Below, piece after piece: positions 17,705 to 26,192 of a DNA stretch of 64,000 nucleotides. This DNA comes from Flavobacteriales bacterium (GTDB lineage Bacteria; Bacteroidota; Bacteroidia; NS11-12g; UBA955). The stretch is taken from positions 1 to 64,000 of the forward strand of contig CANMCY010000011.1 of assembly GCA_947496375.1 (NCBI GenBank). Direction: 5' to 3'. The stretch's first letter is position 1. Each line of letters opens with the position of its first letter. A program made the position numbers and the translations under genes. A model generated the notes under the pieces. The model did not search any database. It saw only the letters and a list, made by a program, of their open reading frames with translations, and had not been told where the DNA came from.

Positions 17705-18101
17705 ATGGAAGAAACCGGATAGGATCTGCCAAAACCGGCATCTCACAGACTTCACGCCTGCCCCAGATTCGGTTACGTCGGCGGGCTATTGCGTCATAAC
17801 CCCAGTCTGTAAGTTTTTGGGGAAACACATTAAATACACAAAGCAAATTCCACGGAAAACCCAGCAGACGCAACACCCTAAATGCCGCCTTACTTTTTAT
17901 GTACAAATTGTTGCCCTCAAGCAGCACCACCGTATCCACATTCAATATTTCCTGTGACAATCTTCCGGCAGCAGTCTCCCCCTGCAAAGGGGCAAAGAAG
18001 AAACACTTTTTTTTATCTCGTTGGCTCACAAACCTTACGGCATAATGGCATAAGTTGCAATGACCATCATAAAACAGAATAGGGTGATTTTCCTCCATCA
18101 C
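17703..18101 (-). CDS. DCC family thiol-disulfide oxidoreductase (DUF393)
   Basis: A 132-residue protein with the family hallmark YDGHCNLC (C15 and C18) followed by a helix, then FAPLQGE, DTVVLLEGN, SKAAFRVLRLLG and the C-terminal YDAIARRRNRIWGR block. DCC proteins have a thioredoxin-like fold and a CxxC redox pair; partners are generally unknown. Its ATG overlaps the stop of the giant DUF4175 gene by 4 bases (18098-18101), so the two are coupled. Confidence 0.88.
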   Translation of the reverse strand: MMEENHPILFYDGHCNLCHYAVRFVSQRDKKKCFFFAPLQGETAAGRLSQEILNVDTVVLLEGNNLYIKSKAAFRVLRLLGFPWNLLCVFNVFPQKLTDWGYDAIARRRNRIWGRREVCEMPVLADPIRFLP

Positions 18102-21100
18102 TGAATTTTCTGCAGATAGGAGTTTACCTTTTCCCTGAAATAAGGGGTCAATTCGGCGGGTGGTCGGCGCATGGTTTCTCTTTCAGCCCGTTTTTCCTGC
18201 ATATAACGCTGAATGGATGCGGGAGCCGTGGGGGTAAATTCACCGGGAGCTATTGCCTGTCGCTGTTCCTCGGTTTGCTGATTCCTATCGGCCTTTTCAT
18301 GCTCAAGCAACCGGGTTTGTATTTCTTTTTGCCGCTCTATCAACTGCGGATTAAAACGCTTGTTAACCAGCTCTTTTTCCTGCTCCTCCATCATTTTTTC
18401 TGTCTCCTGCAGGGTTTTTGCTCCCGCCCCATTGCCTCCCTGTTCCATGGCTTTTCTTAGCTCACCCAGCTTTCGGCGCAGTGCCTCCTGCATGAGCGCA
18501 ATGCGGGCATATTCTTCATTCATTTCTTTGCCCTGCTGTCCTTCACCGGGCTTGGGTTGTCCATCTTTACCGGGCTTGCCGTTCTGCCCCTTTTTCTGCA
18601 TTTCCTGCAGCATCTGCCCCAGCTGCTCCTGCCCTTTCGACAATTTATCTCCCTTGTTGGGTTTACCATGACTCTTACCTTTCCCGCCCGGGTTACTGCA
18701 GCTGCCCTTGCCCTGTTTCTGATTTTGCTGCGCCATTTTCTGCTGCATGTTCTGCATACTTTCCAGCAGCATTACCGCGAGGTTATTCAGTCCCGTCATC
18801 ACAAACTGTTCACGCACAACTGCCGCCCTCAAATCCCTTGTTTTAAGCCCTTCCAGGGCCATATCCATATTGTTATTAATTCGTGAAATTTCTTTGGCCA
18901 CAAACGTGCTCACCATGGGCTGCCGCTTCGCCAAAGCCCTTAAGCTGTCTTCCAGCAAGGCACACTGCTCTCTCACCACCATTTGCCTTTTGTTCAGGTC
19001 TACAAACCTGGGATTATATTCCCTGATTCCGGAAAGCGCTGTAAAAACATCCTCCTGCTCAACGGATGTTTCCACCAGATTCTCCAGCAATAACCGGAGT
19101 GTCCGGTAATCTTCAGCCATTCGCTTTTGCTGCTCCTGCTCCATGCTTTTCTGCATTTTTTCGGCCGCTTTCTTCATTTGCTCAGCTGCGTCCTTTTGGT
19201 CCTCAGCTGCCTTCTTGTTTTTACCATTCTCAAGCTCATTACCGGCCTTCTGCTGGCTTGACTCTGCCTGATTCTGTTCCTGTTCGCCCAAATCCAACTG
19301 CATGGGCTTCTCAAGGCCTTTATTCATCTCCAGGGCTTCTTTCAGCTCTTTGCGAATATCCCTCATTTCCTCGGACAGTTTTTGTTGCTGTTCCTTCAGC
19401 TTACCATCTTTATCACCCTTTTGCTGCTGGGTCTTTTCCGCCAGTTTATCCTGCTTATCCGCCAATTTATTCAATCGGTCCAGATTGTCATTCAGTTTCT
19501 GCTCCAGCTGCAGTTCCTTAAACTGTTCCATTAGCTGGTTTAAATCCCTGGACTGCTCCTTGTTCATCTGCCTCATTTCATTCATCTTCTCGGCGATTTT
19601 CTCCTTGGATGCTTTTTGGTCCAGCAACTTCTGTATTTCCTCCATGAGCTTTTTCATTTCCGGATTCTCCATCTGCTTAAGCAGTTCATCCATCTGTTTC
19701 TTGCGCTCCATGGTTTCGGGTTTCTGCGATTGAAATTCTTCTTTCTGTTGCTGCAGTTTTTGTTGCTGCTGCTTCATCTCCTCTATTTTTTTCTCCAGTT
19801 CCTGTTGCTTCTTCAGCAAGTCTTCCACGCGCTGCTTTTCTTCCCAGGCCATATTTTTACCCGTATTCAGTTTCTGCTGCAGCTCCTGAGCTTCTTTTTG
19901 CATCTGTTTGCTCTGATTAAAGGCCTGCTGAAGCATCTGCTGCACTTTTTCGCCCGATTTCCCGGCATCCTCCCGCACTTCCTTGACGGTTTGCCTTCTC
20001 AGTGACTGAATGGCCGTTTTAGAAACTTTTGGCCCATGTATTCCATCATTGTCTCTGGCTTCAAAATAATATTCTACCTCTTCACCGGGGGCCATTCCCA
20101 GCACATCCATATCCAGCCCGTAAAGAAAATCCACCCTGCTGCCGCCGGTGGTTTTTACAGGCAATGTTATCCATCCGGACATCTTTTTATCTGCATGATC
20201 GGTTTCCATGAACCGATATTTCAGCGCAACACCGCTGATGGCATAGTCATCGGAGGCGGCGCCCACAAACCAAAAACGACGGACACTGCTGCTGTCGTCT
20301 TTCTTTTCTACCGAAATTTCGGGAAACTGGTCTGCAATACTGGCAATGCGATACTGCAAGGTATCTGCACCCAAAGACTGGGAATGCCGGGGAAGTACTT
20401 TTACCGTTTCAGGGGCAAAACATGCCATGCTGTAGGAAAAAACGGCACTTTTTGCCCGGATTTGTTCTGTTTTACCGGTCCTGATAATCTCTATCGTTTC
20501 GGCATCACGGGCTCTGAAATTCCAGGTGATAGTGCTTCCTTCGGGCAATTGAAATTCAGTGGAATTGCTAAATTTCTCGGCACCCTTGCCCGTATAGGCA
20601 GGATAGACCACCATTGCCTCAGCATCGGTCAATGCAGGATCAGGCATCAATTTCAGCTTAAAAGCCGCCGATGAAAAACCCATGGCCTCAAATTGAAAAG
20701 CAATATCTTCCTGAATATTTCCAATCGCATAGGTGAAAAGGTTCCTGCCGCTCTGCTGCATTTTGATGCGCTGCCCTTTTAGTATCAGATAGGCATCTTC
20801 GGGCAAACTTCGGCCTTCAAAGGTTAATTCTACCGTATACGTTCCACCCCGGCGACAGGTATTTTGCGGATTCAACAACCTAAAAGTAAACGGGGCCTGC
20901 CTTTCAAAATGTTTGTTGTATTGAAAAAACCGCTTACTGCCATCGGTAATGATATGGCTTTGAAACAACAGCAGCAAAAACAGCAATGCCAGGGGCGGGA
21001 GCACAAATTTCAGGTATTTTCGATTTGACTTCAGGTTCACAGCCCCGGTAAACGGAACAGGCCTGAGTTCGCGGATTTTCTGATCAATACCGGCCAGCAG

Positions 21101-21472
21101 CAGGGAACTGTCCGGATGCTGACGTGCCATGGATTCCAGCTGAAGTAAATTCAATAGCTTATCCTGCACAGAACCAAAATGGTTGCCTATGATTTTTGCA
21201 GCCTCATCATAGGAAATCACAGCACCCAGGCGATACATTCCCATCAAGGGCCTGATAATCCACCACCACACCACGGAACCTGTTAGGAGGACATACCCCC
21301 AGAAAAGCCCGGTTCTGAACCACACCGGGAAAAAGGCAACGTATTCCGAAAAGGTAATCAATAGAAAAAGCCCCAGCAAGAGCGCAACTGACAGCAAAAT
21401 ACCCCGTATTAATTTTTGCAAATAATACTTGCGGATAAATGCGTCCAGTCTGCTCAGAATCTCCGTAGCCAT
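18098..21472 (-). CDS. DUF4175-like giant membrane protein with long Gln/Lys/Glu coiled coil
   Basis: 1124 residues. Membrane segments at about 21-43, 50-75 and 150-172 anchor it in the inner membrane. A beta-rich region (about 185-500) with Ig-like strands follows and is likely periplasmic. Residues about 510-830 are an almost continuous coiled coil dominated by Gln, Lys, Glu and Met. A Gly/Lys/Pro-rich linker lies near 925-990 and helical tail ends the protein. This layout is that of the DUF4175 proteins widespread in Bacteroidota; a structural or mechanosensory role is a guess. It has a perfect -7 box 6 bases before the ATG and is translationally coupled to the downstream DCC oxidoreductase. 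The low-complexity DNA creates long spurious frames on the other strand. Confidence 0.85.
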   Translation of the reverse strand: MATEILSRLDAFIRKYYLQKLIRGILLSVALLLGLFLLITFSEYVAFFPVWFRTGLFWGYVLLTGSVVWWWIIRPLMGMYRLGAVISYDEAAKIIGNHFGSVQDKLLNLLQLESMARQHPDSSLLLAGIDQKIRELRPVPFTGAVNLKSNRKYLKFVLPPLALLFLLLLFQSHIITDGSKRFFQYNKHFERQAPFTFRLLNPQNTCRRGGTYTVELTFEGRSLPEDAYLILKGQRIKMQQSGRNLFTYAIGNIQEDIAFQFEAMGFSSAAFKLKLMPDPALTDAEAMVVYPAYTGKGAEKFSNSTEFQLPEGSTITWNFRARDAETIEIIRTGKTEQIRAKSAVFSYSMACFAPETVKVLPRHSQSLGADTLQYRIASIADQFPEISVEKKDDSSSVRRFWFVGAASDDYAISGVALKYRFMETDHADKKMSGWITLPVKTTGGSRVDFLYGLDMDVLGMAPGEEVEYYFEARDNDGIHGPKVSKTAIQSLRRQTVKEVREDAGKSGEKVQQMLQQAFNQSKQMQKEAQELQQKLNTGKNMAWEEKQRVEDLLKKQQELEKKIEEMKQQQQKLQQQKEEFQSQKPETMERKKQMDELLKQMENPEMKKLMEEIQKLLDQKASKEKIAEKMNEMRQMNKEQSRDLNQLMEQFKELQLEQKLNDNLDRLNKLADKQDKLAEKTQQQKGDKDGKLKEQQQKLSEEMRDIRKELKEALEMNKGLEKPMQLDLGEQEQNQAESSQQKAGNELENGKNKKAAEDQKDAAEQMKKAAEKMQKSMEQEQQKRMAEDYRTLRLLLENLVETSVEQEDVFTALSGIREYNPRFVDLNKRQMVVREQCALLEDSLRALAKRQPMVSTFVAKEISRINNNMDMALEGLKTRDLRAAVVREQFVMTGLNNLAVMLLESMQNMQQKMAQQNQKQGKGSCSNPGGKGKSHGKPNKGDKLSKGQEQLGQMLQEMQKKGQNGKPGKDGQPKPGEGQQGKEMNEEYARIALMQEALRRKLGELRKAMEQGGNGAGAKTLQETEKMMEEQEKELVNKRFNPQLIERQKEIQTRLLEHEKADRNQQTEEQRQAIAPGEFTPTAPASIQRYMQEKRAERETMRRPPAELTPYFREKVNSYLQKIQ

Positions 21473-21478
21473 TCCCTA

Positions 21479-21486
21479 CAAATATA
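21479..21486 (-). promoter_or_regulatory. -7 box of the DUF4175-like/DCC unit
   Basis: Minus-strand TATATTTG, an exact TAnnTTTG, ending 6 bases before ATG 21472. The message would be nearly leaderless. Confidence 0.5.
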
Positions 21487-21513
21487 ACAAATTTCAGGCC
21501 TATTTTATTACAA

Positions 21514-22248
21514 TCAGGGCTTTTTTATTCGCTCAAAAAGCGAATGCATCACAATACCTGCAGCCACCCCGGCATTCAAACTCTCTGTTTTGCCCGCACC
21601 GGGTATGCTAATGCGCCTTCCCACTGCTGCAGCCGCACCCTCTCTTATGCCATGGGCTTCACTACCCACCATCATCACCAGCGGATAATCAGGCTGTATG
21701 GAACCCACATCATCTCCATCCATAAAACATCCCAATACCTGCTTATCCTTCAGCCATTCCTGCAAATTGCCATACACCCATTTCATACGGGTAAATGAGC
21801 CCATACTGGCAGCAATGCACTTGGCATTATACACGTCTGTGCAATCGTCTGACAGCAATACCTGCCTGAAACCAAACCAGTCTGCCGTACGCAATATCGT
21901 GCCCAGATTACCGGGGTCTGAAATGCCGTCAAGGGCAAGTATTACCGGCTGACCAAAATCAATTTGATCAACAGTCCACTCCTGCGCTTCCACAATGGCA
22001 CAAAGCCCCGGCGGCGTATCCATCTGACTTATTTTACCGTAATCCTGCCGGCTGATAAATTCCGGCTCAAAGGGCAGCTGCAGTCCTTGAATGCCCTCCA
22101 AAGTGGCCAATATTCTGACTATACGCCAGCCACTGTGGAATACTTCAAGCACATTCTTTCGGCCTTCCACCATGAATTGGCCATATTTTTGCCTGTACTT
22201 CGGCATGCGCAGTGACGCATACTGTTTTATATCCGCATTCGATGGCAT
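21514..22248 (-). CDS. SpoU/TrmH family RNA 2'-O-methyltransferase
   Basis: A 244-residue knotted (SPOUT) methyltransferase. N-terminal substrate-binding domain begins MPSNADIKQYASLRMPKYRQKYGQ and continues FMVEGRKNVLEV. The knot motifs are DPGNLGTILRTADWFG (motif 1), VMMVGSEAHGI (motif 2) and ISIPGAGKTESLNAGVAAGIV (motif 3). It methylates a ribose in tRNA or 23S rRNA; the exact site cannot be read. ATG 22248 gives the family N-terminus. The start overlaps the divergent Omp85 gene, and CAAATATG at 22259-22266 (one mismatch from the box) would place the promoter inside that gene. Confidence 0.9.
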   Translation of the reverse strand: MPSNADIKQYASLRMPKYRQKYGQFMVEGRKNVLEVFHSGWRIVRILATLEGIQGLQLPFEPEFISRQDYGKISQMDTPPGLCAIVEAQEWTVDQIDFGQPVILALDGISDPGNLGTILRTADWFGFRQVLLSDDCTDVYNAKCIAASMGSFTRMKWVYGNLQEWLKDKQVLGCFMDGDDVGSIQPDYPLVMMVGSEAHGIREGAAAAVGRRISIPGAGKTESLNAGVAAGIVMHSLFERIKKP

Positions 22249-24629
22249 TTTCCGTTAGCAAATATGCTGCACATACCCGAAAAACCATTCCGGTTTTTTT
22301 CCTGATGGTCTGGATAATGGCCGGATGTGGTGTAAAAAAAGGCATTCCCAAGGGCGAATATCTGCTTAAAAAGAATATTGTTACCCTCTCCAGAGAAAAG
22401 AGAACAGCACGAGAAAACAAAATAAAATCCTCCGATCTGTCGGCCCAGATCCTGCACAGATCCAATAAGAGGGTGCTGTTCAATAAAATCCCAATCTACC
22501 TGTGGGTATATTCGCTCGGAACTTCCCATAAAAACGAGGAAGCCAATTCATCCCAAACCTGGAGAAAACGCATGCGCGAAGATTTTGGCGAACCCCCGAT
22601 TTTACTGGACAGCGGCTTAACGGTTCTTTCTTCCGGAAATATCGCAAATTACCTTCATAACATGGGATATTTCGACGCCTGCGTAAACACTGAAATCAAA
22701 AAAACAAGGCGCAAGGCAGTGGTGAAATATAATGTTAGCATTGGCAATCCCTACCGCATTAATTCCTTCTTTAGGGAGCCGGCAGACACCGCACTAAAGC
22801 CGCTGCTGGACAGCATTACCCACAACTCAGATTTTTTCCGCCTTTGGTGGCCGGCCGATTTAAACAAACTCAATGAGGCACGCGAATTTGTTGCCCGTGA
22901 AATGCGAAACCACGGTTACTACACCGTAAACCAGGATTATTTCTACTTTGAACTGGATACCCTAAAAAATAAACAGGAGGCCGCAGTATACCTAAAAATG
23001 GATTTACCTAAAAATGGCAGACCCTTTCAACAGTATACTTTTGGCAGGCCCACTCTCAAAATAGAAAGCAGCGCTATTTTTCTTTCCAATAATTACCCAG
23101 ATTCTGTATGGGTAAAGGATAAATTACTCATCATGGGGCACTATCCGTTCAAGGCAGAAACCATGGCCAAACTGATCATGATTGACAGCGGCATGCGCTA
23201 CTCACAGCTAGCCGGAGAAAACACTTATAAATCCCTTAGCGAAAGCGGCCTTTTCTCCTACGTGGATGTACGCTATGAAATAGACACGGCCAACTTAATC
23301 ATCACCCCGCGAATACTGGCTAAAGCATTTCAGCGAATGAACGTATCCTTCGAGCCACAAGGACTGTATTCACCCCAGGGAACATCGGGCACCAACTTTC
23401 AAACCCAAAGCCAGCGCAGCTTCGGACTCGCCGGTATTCTTTCATTCAATAACCGCAACGCCTTCCACCACGGCGAAAGTTTCAGATTGTCTTCAGTCAC
23501 ATCCTATGAAGCCATTATCCGAAGAAACCAGTCAGGCAACTTATTGTATGGTTTACAACAAGGTTTCAATGCCACACTGTCACTGCCCCATTTTTCCTTG
23601 CTGAACGGAATTGACAAACTCACCAAAACACAACGCAGAAATACGGTTTTATCGGTTTCCTATCAATTTGAAAATAACCCCAATTTCAAACGGAGTACCC
23701 TGCCCGCCAGTATTACTTTTCAATTTATTCGTTCCCGTTTTAGCTGGTATTACACACCACTCGAACTCAGCTTTAACCGCAACCGGCTCGACCCTTCATT
23801 TCTGCCGCGCCTGCCCGCCCTAGATCAGGATTTTGTGAGACGCGTTTTTACCGACCAGTTTATATCAGCTGCCAAACTCGGCTTAATCTATGCCAACAAC
23901 CGCACCAAACCGGGAGAAACCTATCTCTTTACCCGGGCAGGGCTTGAAACCAGCGGCAATCTTCACCGATGGGTCCGCAGTCTGAGTAAGGGTTTCGACG
24001 CAGACAGCAGTTATTCATTGCTTGGCGTAAAATACTTTCAATATGCCAAGATGGAAGGCGAAATCCGCCTAAGGCAAACATTGGATGAACTTAATACCAT
24101 TGCCTTCAGGGCCAACCTGGGTGTGGTTTTACCCTATGGAAACAGCAACGATGTACCCTACGACAAACGCTACTTTATTGGCGGCAGTAACAGTCTTAGG
24201 GCCTGGAGGCCACGCCGGCTGGGACCCGGAACCACGCCCGATACCAGTCTGACCCTGATTGACCGTTCCGGTGAGTTTCTGTTTGAAACCAATTTTGAAT
24301 ATCGCTTCACCGTATTCCCGAAATTTCTGGAAGGTGCCCTATTCTTTGATGCAGGCAATATATGGAACCTGAAGCGCGAAGGACAAACCCAAACAACAGG
24401 CACCTTAAACCCCGCAACCTGGGGACAGGAACTGGCCATGAATGCCGGTATTGGTTTTCGCTTCGATTTCAAATTTTTTCTGTTCCGCCTGGATTGGGGC
24501 CTGCCCATCAGAGACCCGGCCAAACCTGAAGGGAAACGCTGGTTGCTGGATAAAGCCAACTTTAAGGGACTGGATAGCTATCTGCTCAAAGAAAGTGCCC
24601 TGGCCATCGGCATCGGATACCCTTTTTAA
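22242..24629 (+). CDS. Omp85/BamA-superfamily outer membrane lipoprotein (TamA/TamL-like)
   Basis: About 795 residues from ATG 22242 (the frame also allows ATG 22212). A lipoprotein signal ends MAGC with Cys29, followed by KKGIPKGEYLLKKN, the usual start of lipidated Bacteroidota Omp85 proteins. Residues about 30-380 form POTRA-type repeats; the remaining half is the beta-barrel with the conserved DKRYFIGGSNSLRAWRPRRLGPG loop and LFETNFEYRF strand, ending in Phe (GIGYPF) as outer-membrane barrels do. It inserts or translocates outer-membrane or surface proteins/lipids. A lipidated N-terminus resembles the TamL type rather than BamA. Start codon overlaps that of the divergent SpoU gene. M48 and NlpC/P60 genes follow on the same strand. 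Confidence 0.88.
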   Translation: MAFSVSKYAAHTRKTIPVFFLMVWIMAGCGVKKGIPKGEYLLKKNIVTLSREKRTARENKIKSSDLSAQILHRSNKRVLFNKIPIYLWVYSLGTSHKNEEANSSQTWRKRMREDFGEPPILLDSGLTVLSSGNIANYLHNMGYFDACVNTEIKKTRRKAVVKYNVSIGNPYRINSFFREPADTALKPLLDSITHNSDFFRLWWPADLNKLNEAREFVAREMRNHGYYTVNQDYFYFELDTLKNKQEAAVYLKMDLPKNGRPFQQYTFGRPTLKIESSAIFLSNNYPDSVWVKDKLLIMGHYPFKAETMAKLIMIDSGMRYSQLAGENTYKSLSESGLFSYVDVRYEIDTANLIITPRILAKAFQRMNVSFEPQGLYSPQGTSGTNFQTQSQRSFGLAGILSFNNRNAFHHGESFRLSSVTSYEAIIRRNQSGNLLYGLQQGFNATLSLPHFSLLNGIDKLTKTQRRNTVLSVSYQFENNPNFKRSTLPASITFQFIRSRFSWYYTPLELSFNRNRLDPSFLPRLPALDQDFVRRVFTDQFISAAKLGLIYANNRTKPGETYLFTRAGLETSGNLHRWVRSLSKGFDADSSYSLLGVKYFQYAKMEGEIRLRQTLDELNTIAFRANLGVVLPYGNSNDVPYDKRYFIGGSNSLRAWRPRRLGPGTTPDTSLTLIDRSGEFLFETNFEYRFTVFPKFLEGALFFDAGNIWNLKREGQTQTTGTLNPATWGQELAMNAGIGFRFDFKFFLFRLDWGLPIRDPAKPEGKRWLLDKANFKGLDSYLLKESALAIGIGYPF

Positions 24630-24685
24630 ACATTACCGTACAATAATTTCGGTTTCGGAACAGTTTTTGTTTAAGTTAATTCCCC

Positions 24686-25492
24686 ATGAAAACCACTGTC
24701 AAATTTTTCTTACTTGCATTGATTGCAGTATCGACGATTGGCCTGTTTCAGGCATGCCGCGACAAGGATGGCAGCATCAATATTTTCACCATTCAGGATG
24801 ATTTAAACCTGGGATTGCAGGTGGCCGAGGAACTGGAGAACGACCCCAAAGTACAGGTACTTGACTCAGCCGCATATCCTGCAGCATATAAATACCTGTA
24901 TAACCTTCGGGACAGCATCCTCATTCACAATGAGCTAAACTATGAAAAAGAATTTGTGTGGCGTATTCGCATTATAAAGGATGATACCACCCTGAACGCT
25001 TTCTGCGCCCCGGGCGGATACATTTATTTTTATACAGCCCTCATCAAATACCTGGAAAGCGAAGATGAACTGGCCGGCGTAATGGGCCACGAAATGGCCC
25101 ATGCAGATTTAAGACACAGCACCGATGCACTCACCCGTCAGTACGGGCTTGGGGTGCTGTTTGACATTGTCTTCGGTAAAGACAAGGGTCAGCTGGTAAG
25201 AATTGCATCTCAGATCAAATTATTGCAATACAGCCGTGAGAATGAGTCTACATCCGACATGTATTCGGTAACATGGCTATACCCCACCGCATACAATGCC
25301 AAGGGCGCTGCCGGCTTTTTTCAGAAGCTCATAGATCAGGGACAAAGCGGAGGAGCACCCCAGTGGCTTAGCACACACCCCAATCCGGATAACCGTGTGA
25401 AAGCCATTACAGACAAATGGCTGGCCCTGGGAGGAAAAGTCGGTCAGACCTTCACATCCCGCTACAGCGCATTCAAAGCTTCTCTGCCATGA
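24686..25492 (+). CDS. M48 family zinc metalloprotease lipoprotein
   Basis: A 268-residue lipoprotein (lipobox ending LFQAC, Cys24). GHEMAHADLRHS carries the HExxH zinc site (His135, Glu136, His139); the third ligand is Glu187 in ENESTSD. This is the LoiP/BepA-type periplasmic M48 architecture without the TPR tail of BepA; such proteases degrade misassembled outer membrane proteins, which fits its position after an Omp85 gene. THPNPDNRVKAI near the C-terminus is also a family motif. A candidate -7 box TAATTTCG lies at 24644-24651. Its stop overlaps the next ATG (ATGA). Confidence 0.92.
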   Translation: MKTTVKFFLLALIAVSTIGLFQACRDKDGSINIFTIQDDLNLGLQVAEELENDPKVQVLDSAAYPAAYKYLYNLRDSILIHNELNYEKEFVWRIRIIKDDTTLNAFCAPGGYIYFYTALIKYLESEDELAGVMGHEMAHADLRHSTDALTRQYGLGVLFDIVFGKDKGQLVRIASQIKLLQYSRENESTSDMYSVTWLYPTAYNAKGAAGFFQKLIDQGQSGGAPQWLSTHPNPDNRVKAITDKWLALGGKVGQTFTSRYSAFKASLP

Positions 25493-26019
25493 GAAAATGG
25501 TTTTTGATATGGCTGCTATTCAGCTTCAGTGCTATTTCCTGGAGCAGAACCCCTACTGATACATTGCACATCAGCGACGAATATTCGTTGGGCCTCATTA
25601 TTCCTGACACTGTAGCCAGCCGAATTGTGGAAATAAACCGCCTGTTGAGTTTTGCAGAACAACACTTGGGCACACCCTACCGCTATGGGGGTAAAAAACC
25701 CGGTGGATTTGACTGCAGCGGATTTGTGATGTATTGTTTTAGCCGTACACAAAACATGCTGCTTAGCCCGTCTGCCACCACCTACTTTAAACATGGAATT
25801 AAAGTTCATCCCAATTCTGCCCGCCCCGGTGACATCATTTGCTTTACCGGCTCCAATAGCCGCAACCGCAGTATTGGCCATGTAGGCATCGTGACAGAGG
25901 TTACGCCCACCGACATCTATTTTATCCATGCTGCCGTGCATGGGGGTATTCGCTATGATGCACTAAGCACTAATTATTACAAAACCCGATTTCTCCAAAT
26001 TCAGAGGGTAATCTTTTAA
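25489..26019 (+). CDS. NlpC/P60 cell-wall peptidase, secreted
   Basis: 176 residues from ATG 25489, which overlaps the M48 stop by 4 bases and gives a proper signal peptide (MRKWFLIWLLFSFSAISWS); the frame extends upstream to 25417, but that would bury the signal. The C40 peptidase core is YRYGGKKPGGFDCSGFV with nucleophile Cys76, GHVGIVTEV with His131, and a third polar residue His147 in FIHAAVHGG. It cleaves gamma-D-Glu-DAP type peptide bonds in peptidoglycan, consistent with the m-DAP chemistry implied by MurE and DapF in this window. The following 173 bases (26020-26192) hold no gene; a short inverted repeat ATTCCC/GGGAAT lies at about 26020-26041. Confidence 0.92.
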   Translation: MRKWFLIWLLFSFSAISWSRTPTDTLHISDEYSLGLIIPDTVASRIVEINRLLSFAEQHLGTPYRYGGKKPGGFDCSGFVMYCFSRTQNMLLSPSATTYFKHGIKVHPNSARPGDIICFTGSNSRNRSIGHVGIVTEVTPTDIYFIHAAVHGGIRYDALSTNYYKTRFLQIQRVIF

Positions 26020-26192
26020 TATTCCCCGCGTCATGGGAATGTCAAAAATCCATGACAATTCTTACCAAACCTCCTGATAAATATGTTTTTCAGGGTTTCT
26101 GCTGCAACGTATCACTAAAAAAAATATTGGAAAATTCATTTTTAACTTGCAATGTCTTAATATTGTAGCCAAACTACATTTAAACTCACTGT

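Noticed and set aside
18600-19900. Repetitive CTGCTG/TTTCTG-like DNA that could be taken for tandem repeats or a CRISPR
   Set aside because: It is the coding sequence of the Gln/Lys/Glu coiled coil; there is no regular spacer-repeat layout.
20036-20674. 212-residue plus-strand open frame within the DUF4175-like gene
   Set aside because: Antisense to a continuous 1124-codon gene; composition is that of a shadow frame.
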